DNA from: Flagellimonas olearia
GTDB taxonomy: Bacteria; Bacteroidota; Bacteroidia; Flavobacteriales; Flavobacteriaceae
Assembly (NCBI RefSeq): GCF_009184425.1
Contig: NZ_WELG01000001.1
Coordinates: 1,735,870-1,799,869, forward strand
Direction of reading: 5' to 3'
Length of the DNA stretch: 64,000 nt
The stretch's first letter is position 1, and each line of letters begins with the position of its first letter. This document shows, one piece after another, positions 17,569-25,049 of this stretch. A program made the translations under genes and the position numbers. The notes below the pieces were generated by a model. The model was not told the origin of the DNA. It saw only the letters and a program-made list of their open reading frames with translations, and made no database searches.

Positions 17569-18123
17569 TTAGTTGCCAACAACCACCTTAGGGTGCCGAA
17601 TGATACGGTCTCCAAGCTTAAAGCCTTTTTCGACCACATCAATGATTTTACCTTTCAATTTTTTATCGGGTGCCGGAATTTGGGTAATGGCATCGTGTAC
17701 TTCCGCATCAAACGTGTCGCCTTCCTTCACCTCAATCTGCTCCAAGCCTTTATTCTTTAGGGTTTCCTTGAACTTATTGTTGATAAGCTCAACGCCTTTG
17801 AACATTTCTTTGTCATCGGATTTTGCAAGCTCCTTCAAGGCACGGTCAAAATCGTCCATTACGGGCAACAGGGAGACCATGACTTCCTGTCCGGCCGTTT
17901 TGAACAGCTCCATACGTTCCTTTGAGGTTCTTTTCTTAAAGTTTTCAAACTCGGCAAAAAGCCTCAAAAACTTATCCTTCTCCTTGGCCAGTTCCTCACG
18001 TAGCCCCTCCTCTTCGGAAATCTCTTCTGCACCGTTCATATTTTCATCGTTCAGCTCAGGATTGACCGTTTGGGCTTCTTCAGAAAACCCTTCCATATCC
18101 TCAACTTTACCTTTCTTGCTCAT
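17569..18123 (-). CDS. grpE: Nucleotide exchange factor GrpE
   Basis: This 184-residue cytoplasmic cochaperone has an acidic disordered N-terminus (about residues 1-40), a long coiled coil (EELAKEKDKFLRLFAEFENF) and a beta domain ending GFKLGDRIIRHPKVVVGN, which is the family's C-terminal signature. It releases ADP from DnaK. It is upstream of dnaJ in the same transcript; dnaK is not in this window. Confidence 0.96.
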   Translation of the reverse strand: MSKKGKVEDMEGFSEEAQTVNPELNDENMNGAEEISEEEGLREELAKEKDKFLRLFAEFENFKKRTSKERMELFKTAGQEVMVSLLPVMDDFDRALKELAKSDDKEMFKGVELINNKFKETLKNKGLEQIEVKEGDTFDAEVHDAITQIPAPDKKLKGKIIDVVEKGFKLGDRIIRHPKVVVGN

Positions 18124-18204
18124 ATGCTTCTGTTTTATTCTTTTTTAGGAATGGCAAAATTACTGCCAATTGCTCGAAAATGTCAAAATGTCACCACAAA
18201 ACAT

Positions 18205-18229
18205 AAAAAAATCCGCTCTAAGCGGATTT
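18205..18229 (-). terminator. Terminator of the TIGR01777 epimerase gene
   Basis: The stem AAATCCGCT/AGCGGATTT with a three-base loop is followed on the minus strand by a run of seven Ts. It lies 29 nt beyond the epimerase stop and before grpE, isolating the two transcripts. Confidence 0.85.
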
Positions 18230-18257
18230 ATCCTTTGCAAAAAACTTCATCAACCCA

Positions 18258-19211
18258 TCACACAAGCTCTTCGGAAACAGAATCTACCGAGGCATTTTCA
18301 TCCTTTTCGGCATAAATATGTTGCAGTGCCAAACAAATATTGGGGTGTTGAAAGGCGAACCCTTCGTTTTCAATCTTTTTACTGCTCACCCGCTGACTGG
18401 CCAACAGCAGGTATGACATTTTACCCAAAAGCATTTTCAGGACGAACTTGGGCACATGGGGCAACCATAATGGCCGATCTAAATTACGTGCCAGTTCTTT
18501 GGTCATTTTGGCATTGGTCACCGGGTTGGGGGCCACACCATTGTATACCCCATCAAGATCATTTTCCAAGATGAACACAAATAATTGTGCCAAATCCTCA
18601 ATATGGATCCATGATTGCCATTGTTCACCGCTACCCAACGGTGCCCCAACATACTTTTTGACCGGGAGCGCCATTTGGGGCAAAGCCCCTCCTTGATCGG
18701 ACAATACAATCCCTATCCGAATCTTGGAGACATTGACTCCCAAATTTTTAAAGGTATCCACCTCCGCTTCCCATTTTTGGGCCACTTCACCTACAAAACT
18801 GTCATCCACTTGGGGTTCCTGTTCATCGTAAAACTTAGAGAGGGAGTCTGGATAAATCCCAATGGCAGATGCCGAAATCAGCAATCCAATGGAAGAATCC
18901 AGTTTTTCCATGGCCCTATACAACGTCTGTAGGCTGTTGATACGGCTCGAAAGCACCTTTTTTTTATGAATCGGCGTCCAACGTTTGGCAATACTTGCCC
19001 CAGCTAGGTTGATAATGGCATCGACCCCATCAAAACAGGCCATATCCAATTCACCTTTACTTGGGTTCCAATAAAAGCCCCGATAATCTTCGGATTGCTC
19101 AATTTTCCGTTTTTGTGTCGTTAAGTAATTCACGGTAATACCTTTGGACTGCAATACCTTGACGATTGCCCCACCGATTAAACCCGTAGCTCCTGTAATC
19201 AACACCTTCAT
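18258..19211 (-). CDS. TIGR01777-family NAD-dependent epimerase-like protein
   Basis: This 317-residue protein has the extended SDR dinucleotide motif MKVLITGATGLIGGAIVK, DAIINLAGASIAKRW, and a degenerate catalytic region near LLISASAIGIYPD. The C-terminal domain (MLLGKMSYLLLASQRVSSKK) is typical of the YfcH/TIGR01777 group, whose reaction is not established. It is monocistronic and has a strong terminator downstream. Confidence 0.93.
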   Translation of the reverse strand: MKVLITGATGLIGGAIVKVLQSKGITVNYLTTQKRKIEQSEDYRGFYWNPSKGELDMACFDGVDAIINLAGASIAKRWTPIHKKKVLSSRINSLQTLYRAMEKLDSSIGLLISASAIGIYPDSLSKFYDEQEPQVDDSFVGEVAQKWEAEVDTFKNLGVNVSKIRIGIVLSDQGGALPQMALPVKKYVGAPLGSGEQWQSWIHIEDLAQLFVFILENDLDGVYNGVAPNPVTNAKMTKELARNLDRPLWLPHVPKFVLKMLLGKMSYLLLASQRVSSKKIENEGFAFQHPNICLALQHIYAEKDENASVDSVSEELV

Positions 19212-19347
19212 ACAATCATTTTAATGCAAATTTACAGGTTTAAAGTGCTGTTCCTTAGGTATTAATTTAGGTTTAACACAAATATGCCGACTTTAAGTGA
19301 ATTTAAGATAATGAAAGGTGGCCCCGTTAACAAAGCCTTGATACGAT

Positions 19348-20016
19348 TCAATCTTTAGTGGCTCGAAGCATTTCCCGTTTCCCCGGTGGACCGGGCAGCC
19401 GCTCTACGGTAAAGCCCACATGCTGCATGGCCCTTCGTACGCTTCCCTTGGCGGCATAAGTGACCAGAACCCCATTGGTTTTGAGTGCCCGATACATCTT
19501 TTCAAAAATTTCCTCGGTCCATAATTCTGGTTGTACCCGAGCACCAAAGGCATCATAATAAATTAGGTTGTACGTATCCGAATCGGTTATTTCCTTGAAA
19601 TCTTTCTGCTGTTTGTGCAATGAAAAATCTTGGGTAATCAACGTACTCTTTTCCCAAGGGGACCGATGCATTTCCTCGAACTTCTCTTGATGGTCCAAGG
19701 CATTCAATTGGGTACAATAATCCAATTCCGCAATTTCTTCCATGGATACCGGGTAGGCCTCTACCCCAACATAGGTTATGTCCAGTTGTTGTTTTTTGGA
19801 TTCCAAAAGGGTTATCAAGGCATTCAATCCAGTTCCAAAACCAATTTCCAGAAGTTTAATATTGGTGTTATTGAACAGTCGTAATCCGTGCTCGATAAAA
19901 ACATGGTAAGCCTCTTGGATCGCCCCATGCTTGGAATGGTACTGTTCGTCCCAATCTTCTATTTGGATGGTCTTTGAACCATCACCGGTAGTTATGATCT
20001 TTCGTTTCAAATTCAA
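19348..20016 (-). CDS. mnmD: tRNA 5-methylaminomethyl-2-thiouridine methyltransferase
   Basis: This 222-residue SAM enzyme has LLEIGFGTGLNALITLLESK (motif I), LIYYDAFGARVQPELWTEE and the C-terminal GFTVERLPGPPGKREMLRA, all signatures of the MnmD part of MnmC. It would make the last methylation at the wobble uridine of some tRNAs. The oxidase half found fused in proteobacterial MnmC is absent, as is common in Bacteroidota. Its ATG overlaps the upstream DUF4920 stop by 4 nt. Confidence 0.93.
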   Translation of the reverse strand: MNLKRKIITTGDGSKTIQIEDWDEQYHSKHGAIQEAYHVFIEHGLRLFNNTNIKLLEIGFGTGLNALITLLESKKQQLDITYVGVEAYPVSMEEIAELDYCTQLNALDHQEKFEEMHRSPWEKSTLITQDFSLHKQQKDFKEITDSDTYNLIYYDAFGARVQPELWTEEIFEKMYRALKTNGVLVTYAAKGSVRRAMQHVGFTVERLPGPPGKREMLRATKD

Positions 20017-20483
20017 TCTTTGATGAGAACCCCTTCGGCCTCAAACCGAAGTATCCGTTTGGGCTCTTTGATTTGATTGATTTCTTCCTCCGAAGCACCG
20101 CTATCCTTTGCATAATGCTTTTGGTCATCCACCGACATTTCCTCCAAAAAAGCAACGCCTTGCATCAATACCTTTTTATCCGCGGCATCTTTGGGCACAA
20201 AAAAACCGTAATCTTTGAATCTTACGAACACTTCTTCTTCGGGAGCAATCTCTACCTTCATCCAACATCCCTTTGCCTGACAAACTTCCCTGATCTCTCC
20301 AGACAATTGTGTTTGCAAGGAATCCTTAGCGGTAAGACCTGTATAAATGGCCTTGCCTTCATTCACTTTTTCAGATATGGCAAACTCCTCACCATAATAC
20401 GCGCCTTCCCCCGAGTGCTGTGCCAAAACGACTCGTATGGAAAAGACTAAAAAAACAGTACAAAAAATGTTAAAAGACCTCAT
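20013..20483 (-). CDS. Secreted DUF4920-family protein
   Basis: This 156-residue protein has a signal peptide (MRSFNIFCTVFLVFSIRVVL, then AQ) and a single beta-rich domain with LSGEIREVCQAKGCWMKVEI and VRFKDYGFFVPKDA. The pair of cysteines in VCQAKGCW is the hallmark of DUF4920 and could bind metal or form a disulfide. Function unknown. I chose the ATG at 20483 next to the signal peptide over a start at 20513. It is translationally linked to mnmD. Confidence 0.88.
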   Translation of the reverse strand: MRSFNIFCTVFLVFSIRVVLAQHSGEGAYYGEEFAISEKVNEGKAIYTGLTAKDSLQTQLSGEIREVCQAKGCWMKVEIAPEEEVFVRFKDYGFFVPKDAADKKVLMQGVAFLEEMSVDDQKHYAKDSGASEEEINQIKEPKRILRFEAEGVLIKD

Positions 20484-20588
20484 TTTAGACAATATTTGAA
20501 CAATTCTCGACAAAGAACAGAAATTAGAATTACGAAACCTCTAAAACTAACAATAAATAGCTAATTTTAACCTTCCAAAGTTAATGAT

Positions 20589-21656
20589 ATGGAAGCGGTA
20601 ATGAACAACATCACGGTCGAGAAGACAAAAACATCCAAAATCCATGATGTGGATTTTGAAAACCTTTCTTTTGGAAGCACGTATACGGACCATATGCTGG
20701 TCTGTGATTTTGAAAATGGAGAATGGAAGGCTCCAAAGATTGTCCCTTACCAACCCATTACCCTGGATCCCTCGGCAAAAATTTTCCATTATGGCCAATC
20801 TATTTTTGAAGGGATGAAGGCTTACAAGGACGAGGACGATAAAATATGGCTCTTCCGTCCTTTGGAAAACTACAAGCGATTGAACAAATCAGCCGAACGA
20901 TTGGCCATTCCTGAGCTACCTGAAGCCTATTTTATGGACGGGCTTACCGCCCTGTTGCAATTGGAGAAGGATTGGGTTCCCACAACCCCCGGCAGCTCCC
21001 TTTACATACGTCCTTTTATGTTTGCATCGGGAACGGGCTTTCATGCCTCACCGGCCGATGCCTACAAATTTATTATAGCCTGTGCCCCATCCGGAGCCTA
21101 CTTTTCCGGAAGTGTCAAGGTATTGATAGAGGAAAAATACTCCCGTGCCGCCAATGGTGGGGTTGGGTATGCCAAGGCTGGAGGAAATTATGCAGGACAG
21201 TTTTACCCAACGCAATTGGCCGCGGAAAAAGGATACCAACAGGTTATTTGGACCGATGACAATGCCCACGAATTTATCGAAGAGGCAGGGGCCATGAACG
21301 TGTTTGTACGCATCGATGACACCTTGCTCACCGCACCTACCAATGACCGTATCTTGGACGGCATTACCAGAAAAAGCATCTTGGACATTGCCAAAGATGA
21401 AGGTATCAAGACCGAAGTACGTAAGGTTTCCGTAAAAGAAATAGTGGAAGCCGCGAAAAATGGTTCCTTAAAAGAAATGTTCGGTGCAGGTACGGCTGCG
21501 GTCGTCTCACCAATAGGAGCCTTTGGATACAAGGGAGAGGATTATGACCTTCCCGAATTGGAAGACAGTTATGCATCCCGTCTCAAGAAGAGAATTACGG
21601 ATATCCAATATAATAGGGCCGAAGACAAATTCGGCTGGCGATATCCTGTACTTTAA
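20589..21656 (+). CDS. ilvE: Branched-chain amino acid aminotransferase
   Basis: This 355-residue PLP enzyme interconverts leucine, isoleucine and valine with their 2-oxo acids using glutamate. It is of the eukaryote-like class II type: FHYGQSIFEGMKAYKDEDD, SLYIRPFMFASG, the PLP lysine in GYAKAGGNYAGQ, EEAGAMNVFV and MFGAGTAAVVSPIG. It is followed by a good terminator, so it appears monocistronic. An in-frame ATG four codons in (MNNITVEK) is an alternative start. Confidence 0.95.
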   Translation: MEAVMNNITVEKTKTSKIHDVDFENLSFGSTYTDHMLVCDFENGEWKAPKIVPYQPITLDPSAKIFHYGQSIFEGMKAYKDEDDKIWLFRPLENYKRLNKSAERLAIPELPEAYFMDGLTALLQLEKDWVPTTPGSSLYIRPFMFASGTGFHASPADAYKFIIACAPSGAYFSGSVKVLIEEKYSRAANGGVGYAKAGGNYAGQFYPTQLAAEKGYQQVIWTDDNAHEFIEEAGAMNVFVRIDDTLLTAPTNDRILDGITRKSILDIAKDEGIKTEVRKVSVKEIVEAAKNGSLKEMFGAGTAAVVSPIGAFGYKGEDYDLPELEDSYASRLKKRITDIQYNRAEDKFGWRYPVL

Positions 21657-21662
21657 AAAAAC

Positions 21663-21688
21663 AAAAGGCACCTAAAGGTGCCTTTTTT
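21663..21688. terminator. Bidirectional terminator between ilvE and the MazG-like gene
   Basis: A perfect 10-bp stem AAAAGGCACC/GGTGCCTTTT with a TAAA loop and T runs on both strands ends both convergent transcripts. Confidence 0.93.
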
Positions 21689-21689
21689 A

Positions 21690-22076
21690 TTATTGGTCCA
21701 TGATGGATTGGATATCGGGTTTAAAATAATTTGGACCCTTCATCACTTTACCATCCTCCCGGTAAATAGGCTTTCCATCTTCTCCCAACTTGCTCATGTT
21801 GCTACGTTGGATTTCCTCGAACACCTCCTCTATTTTATACTGCATCCCATGTTCCAGAATGGTCCCACAAAGAATATAGAGCATATCCCCCAACGCATCC
21901 GCTACTTCAATTAGGTCCCCTTCATTGGCCGCTTCCAGATATTCTTTATTTTCCTCATCCATAAGGTTGAACCGCAAAAGGTTCTTTGCTTCACCCAAAT
22001 CGGCCATAGGTTTTTTGGACACTCCCAGACCAAAGGAAATGTGAAACTGCTCCACCGCCTTTATTTTACTTTCCAT
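21690..22076 (-). CDS. MazG-like nucleoside triphosphate pyrophosphohydrolase
   Basis: This 128-residue all-helical protein shows the metal-binding pattern of the MazG/dUTPase-alpha superfamily: LMDEENKEYLEAANEGDLIE followed by VADALGDMLYILCGT (ExxE ... ExxD type). Members hydrolyse non-canonical or surplus NTPs to monophosphates. The substrate is unknown. It stands alone, divergent from small membrane-protein genes. Confidence 0.88.
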   Translation of the reverse strand: MESKIKAVEQFHISFGLGVSKKPMADLGEAKNLLRFNLMDEENKEYLEAANEGDLIEVADALGDMLYILCGTILEHGMQYKIEEVFEEIQRSNMSKLGEDGKPIYREDGKVMKGPNYFKPDIQSIMDQ

Positions 22077-22092
22077 TACACTTGTTTTGATT

Positions 22093-22100
22093 TAGCTTTG
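22093..22100 (+). promoter_or_regulatory. Putative -7 box upstream of the 62-residue membrane protein gene
   Basis: TAGCTTTG matches TAnnTTTG exactly and lies 16 nt before the ATG at 22117. A TTTC at 22070-22073 sits 19 nt upstream as a weak -33. Confidence 0.5.
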
Positions 22101-22116
22101 CATAAAAATATAAAAT

Positions 22117-22305
22117 ATGTTCAGCTCAGGGCAGTTAATTTTCGCCGTACTTTTTATTATTTTCTTTGTGGCCGCCATTTCTTTTACTTACCGAAAGGAC
22201 AAAAAGCTTCACAAAAAAAACTATACCGGGGTAAAATGGGTCTTGATTTCATTCATAGTATTCATTATTATCCTATTCTTGATCAAAAACTTCCTCAAAA
22301 ATTAA
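22117..22305 (+). CDS. Small two-helix membrane protein
   Basis: This 62-residue protein has two hydrophobic helices (QLIFAVLFIIFFVAAISFTY and WVLISFIVFIIILFLIKNFL) joined by a lysine-rich loop (RKDKKLHKKNYTGVK). By the positive-inside rule the loop faces the cytoplasm. It resembles uncharacterised small proteins of flavobacteria. It has its own -7 box; the role is unknown. Confidence 0.75.
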   Translation: MFSSGQLIFAVLFIIFFVAAISFTYRKDKKLHKKNYTGVKWVLISFIVFIIILFLIKNFLKN

Positions 22306-22386
22306 CATTGAACATAAGTTCCCAACAAAAATGGGGGCATTGACAACTTTTATTACCTCATTCCAACCAAAATATAGGAAAATACG

Positions 22387-22394
22387 TACTTTTG
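22387..22394 (+). promoter_or_regulatory. Putative -7 box upstream of micro-protein C
   Basis: TACTTTTG is an exact TAnnTTTG match, 26 nt before the ATG at 22421. No -33 element is seen. Confidence 0.45.
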
Positions 22395-22420
22395 TAAAAC
22401 AATTGTTCAGCCAGAGATAG

Positions 22421-22600
22421 ATGACCACATTTTTTAGCCTTCTTCTTATTTTACTCGCCATTAATGCGTTACTGTTGATTTTTAGTGTCAATGGAGGCTT
22501 GGACGACCTTAGAAAACCCATTCGAAAAATTTCTGAGGTATCCGTTAGAAAACTATTCCCAAGCGAGTCTACCGAATCTGAATACAAGAAAGCGGTATAG
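22421..22600 (+). CDS. Small membrane protein of the TFF-SVN family (copy C)
   Basis: This 59-residue protein starts MTTFFSLLLILLAINALLLI then FSVNGG, matching the micro-proteins at 1550 and 1745 over 24 residues. Unlike them it has a charged C-terminal tail of about 35 residues (DDLRKPIRKISEV... ESTESEYKKAV) that would lie beside the membrane. It has its own -7 box and ends 15 nt before crcB, so the two may be cotranscribed. Function unknown. Confidence 0.7.
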   Translation: MTTFFSLLLILLAINALLLIFSVNGGLDDLRKPIRKISEVSVRKLFPSESTESEYKKAV

Positions 22601-22615
22601 TTTGTACCTTTGGGT

Positions 22616-22990
22616 ATGAAACAGGCCATTCTTGTTTTTTTGGGTGGAGGGTTTGGCAGCGTTTTACGATATGCCATTTCAAAACCTCTGAATCCATTAT
22701 CCCCTAATTTTTTTCTGGGCACTTTTTTAGTCAATATAATGGGGTGCCTACTTATAGGATTTATCTTGGGTCTATCGGCCAGGGGAAACATTCTTTCCCA
22801 AAACAGCACCTTGTTTTTGGCTACCGGTTTCTGCGGCGGGTTCACTACTTTTTCTGCTTTTGCCTTTGAAAAACACTTCCTACTCCGAAACAGTGAACTA
22901 CTTCATTTTTCCATTTATCTGATTTCTAGTATCACCGTAGGTGTTTTGGCTGTTATGCTGGGCCTATGGTTATCAAAATTGGGTGAGTAG
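22616..22990 (+). CDS. crcB: Fluoride efflux channel CrcB/Fluc
   Basis: This 124-residue four-helix membrane protein has the Fluc signatures GGGFGSVLRYAIS near the N-terminus, LGTFLVNIMGCLLIGF and ATGFCGGFTTFSAFAFE, the last forming the fluoride pore. Channels of this family work as antiparallel dimers and export fluoride. A single gene implies a homodimer. I chose the ATG at 22616. No fluoride riboswitch is visible; the micro-protein gene is immediately upstream. Confidence 0.94.
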   Translation: MKQAILVFLGGGFGSVLRYAISKPLNPLSPNFFLGTFLVNIMGCLLIGFILGLSARGNILSQNSTLFLATGFCGGFTTFSAFAFEKHFLLRNSELLHFSIYLISSITVGVLAVMLGLWLSKLGE

Positions 22991-23150
22991 CCCATTATTC
23001 CCAAACACGTATCATTTATCATTACTTTTCGACGAAAACCACGCATAAGCACACTATTTGACTGGTTTTTAACACACTAAGTCATTATTTCTTGGTTCCA
23101 CACCCAAAGAAGACCACAGATATTCCACAAAAAGTACATTTAAAATGTCA

Positions 23151-23172
23151 TACCCTAAAAAAATAGGGGGTA
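23151..23172. promoter_or_regulatory. Dyad TACCC-N12-GGGTA upstream of the PII/ammonium transporter operon
   Basis: TACCC at 23151-23155 and GGGTA at 23168-23172 flank 12 bases. The same arms, orientation and spacing recur between the two glutamine synthetase genes at 45365-45386. The dyad ends 67 bp before the -7 box here and 66 bp before the GSII -7 box. A further half-site, TACCCCCT, lies at 23202-23209. I infer an activator site for nitrogen control. Confidence 0.6.
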
Positions 23173-23239
23173 GTTTTCAAATTTCATTAAAAATTAAACA
23201 ATACCCCCTCCATTAATCATGGTCTTTTTTCAATTAACA

Positions 23240-23247
23240 TATATTTG
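23240..23247 (+). promoter_or_regulatory. Putative -7 box of the glnB/K-amt operon
   Basis: TATATTTG matches TAnnTTTG and lies 24 nt before the ATG at 23272. The expected -33 position holds TCAT, not TTTG, as expected of a promoter that needs an activator. Confidence 0.55.
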
Positions 23248-23271
23248 GCAAATCAATTAACTGTTTTACTT

Positions 23272-23610
23272 ATGAAAAAAATCGAGGCGATTATTAGAAA
23301 ATCAAAATTTGATGAGGTCAAAAAAGCCCTTCATCAGATTGAGGTCAACTTCTTCAGTTACTGGGATGTAACGGGAGTGGGAAATGAAAAACAAGGACAT
23401 GTATACCGAGGAATATCCTATAGCACCAGTGATATCCAAAGAAGGTATTTGGTCATTGTGGTTTCGGATGATTTCTTGGAAAGGACCATCAATGTTCTAT
23501 TGGATACCGCAAGCACAGGAAATGTGGGTGATGGAAAAATCTTTGTTTCCGATATGATCGAAGCTTACAGGATTCGGACCAAGGAAAGTGGTAGCGCAGG
23601 AATCAACTAA
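23272..23610 (+). CDS. PII nitrogen regulatory protein (GlnB/GlnK type)
   Basis: This 112-residue protein starts MKKIEAIIRKSKFDEVKKAL and has the nucleotide-binding TGNVGDGKIFV and a C-terminal YRIRT, both typical of PII. PII trimers sense ATP/ADP and 2-oxoglutarate; GlnK forms plug ammonium channels. The T-loop region KQGHVYRGISY keeps the tyrosine matching the uridylylated Tyr51 of E. coli but has small length changes. Its place 33 nt before amt favours a GlnK role. The ATG at 23272 is chosen over a start at 23245, which overlaps the promoter. Confidence 0.93.
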   Translation: MKKIEAIIRKSKFDEVKKALHQIEVNFFSYWDVTGVGNEKQGHVYRGISYSTSDIQRRYLVIVVSDDFLERTINVLLDTASTGNVGDGKIFVSDMIEAYRIRTKESGSAGIN

Positions 23611-23643
23611 ACAAACAGCCAAAAACTCAAAAAAACTTAGATT

Positions 23644-24927
23644 ATGATTGTACAAGGACAAGAAGCGATAGATAAAGCTATTGAAACCATCAATGGCGAT
23701 ATGAGCGCATTATGGATAACCATTGCGGCCATTCTAGTATTCTTTATGCAGGCAGGGTTCACCTTGGTTGAAATTGGATTTACCCGCAGTAAGAATTCAG
23801 GTAACATTATCATGAAAAACTTTATGGACCTATCCATTGGTTCCATTATGTTCTGGGCCGTGGGTTATGCCATTATGTACGGCAGCGATTTGGTGGGTGG
23901 TGGTTTTTTTAGATCCAGCCCTTCCGATCAAGGGTATTTCTTTTTCAGTGCCACGGATTGGCACAACCTGTTCTTCCAGACCGTATTCTGCGCAACGGCT
24001 GCAACCATTGTTTCAGGAGCCATAGCGGGTAGGACCAAATTTTCAACCTACCTTATCTTTTCAGCCTTACTTACCACTTTGATTTACCCCATATCCGGTA
24101 GCTGGTATTGGCCCTTTGACGATGATGCATGGTTAAACACTGCCGGATTTATTGATTTTGCCGGTTCCTCCGTGGTCCATGCCGTTGGTGGCGCTGCCGC
24201 TTTGGTGGCTGCAATTCTTGTAGGTCCTAGGATTGGAAAATATGTAGATGGAAAAGCAAAAGTCATTGCCGGTCACAACATGGCCTTTGGCGCCCTCGGT
24301 GTATTCATCCTATGGTTGGGATGGTTCGGTTTTAACGGTGGTTCCCAACTGGCTTGGGGCGGCGACAATACGGTCAGTGCGGTCAGTGTGATCATCAACA
24401 CCAATTTGGCCGCGGCCATTGGAGCCATTGGAGCCCTTTTCTTTACGTGGTTCAGGTATGGCAAAGCGGATATCTCCATGACCCTGAACGGTGCTTTGGC
24501 CGGCTTGGTGGGCATTACCGCCGGTTGTGGGGCCGTAAACACTTTTGGAGCATTGGCCATTGGCCTTGTTTGCGGTATAGTAGTGGTAAGCTCCATTGAA
24601 TTTATTGACAAAAGGTTAAAAATTGATGATCCCGTGGGTGCTATTTCTGTCCATGGTGTATGCGGCTTTTTGGGGACCGTACTCGTAGGTCTTTTTGCCT
24701 TGGATGGTGGATTGTTCTACGGTGGTGGCGCCAAACTCCTTTGGGTACAGACCTATGGATCGCTATCCTATATCCTATGGTCCGCTTTAGCTTCCTTCAT
24801 CATCTTGTTCATTTTGAAAAAGACCATGGGTCTAAGAGTTTCCGAAAAAGAGGAAATCGAAGGTTTGGACCTTCACGAACACGGAATGGAAGCCTATCCG
24901 GAGCATATTTCCTCCCAAAACAACTAA
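23644..24927 (+). CDS. amt: Ammonium transporter Amt
   Basis: This 427-residue protein has about eleven membrane helices. Amt features include FMQAGFTLVEIGFTRSKNSG in the first helices, the twin pore histidines in SSVVHAVGGAAALVAAILVG and SVHGVCGFLGTVLVG, and a cytoplasmic tail. It imports ammonium for the glutamine synthetases. It follows the PII gene by 33 nt, so they share a transcript, and a hairpin lies downstream. Confidence 0.96.
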   Translation: MIVQGQEAIDKAIETINGDMSALWITIAAILVFFMQAGFTLVEIGFTRSKNSGNIIMKNFMDLSIGSIMFWAVGYAIMYGSDLVGGGFFRSSPSDQGYFFFSATDWHNLFFQTVFCATAATIVSGAIAGRTKFSTYLIFSALLTTLIYPISGSWYWPFDDDAWLNTAGFIDFAGSSVVHAVGGAAALVAAILVGPRIGKYVDGKAKVIAGHNMAFGALGVFILWLGWFGFNGGSQLAWGGDNTVSAVSVIINTNLAAAIGAIGALFFTWFRYGKADISMTLNGALAGLVGITAGCGAVNTFGALAIGLVCGIVVVSSIEFIDKRLKIDDPVGAISVHGVCGFLGTVLVGLFALDGGLFYGGGAKLLWVQTYGSLSYILWSALASFIILFILKKTMGLRVSEKEEIEGLDLHEHGMEAYPEHISSQNN

Positions 24928-24947
24928 ACTAACCTTTCCAAACTAAA

Positions 24948-24975
24948 AACGGAGCGTTTGGCAGAACGCTCCGTT
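24948..24975 (+). terminator. Hairpin after amt
   Basis: An 11-bp stem AACGGAGCGTT/AACGCTCCGTT with a six-base loop lies 20 nt after the amt stop. It lacks a clean T run, so it could be an attenuating or mRNA-stabilising hairpin before the porin gene. Confidence 0.6.
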
Positions 24976-25012
24976 ATATAATCTTTTCAAACTAACTCTA
25001 TTTACTAACCGC

Positions 25013-25033
25013 ATGCCCTTCCATGAAGGGCAT
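25013..25033 (+). promoter_or_regulatory. Perfect hairpin in the porin leader
   Basis: ATGCCCTTC (25013-25021) pairs fully with GAAGGGCAT (25025-25033) around a three-base loop. It ends 16 nt before the porin ATG and has no T run, so it could influence translation or transcript stability. Confidence 0.55.
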
Positions 25034-25049
25034 CTAAATCGATTCCAAG

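Noticed and set aside
22601-22615. Fluoride riboswitch before crcB
   Set aside because: Only 15 nt separate the upstream small gene and crcB, and no riboswitch-like core is seen upstream of that gene.
23173-23271. Sigma-54 promoter for the PII-amt operon
   Set aside because: No TGGCAC-N5-TTGC pattern is present, whereas a TAnnTTTG box is.
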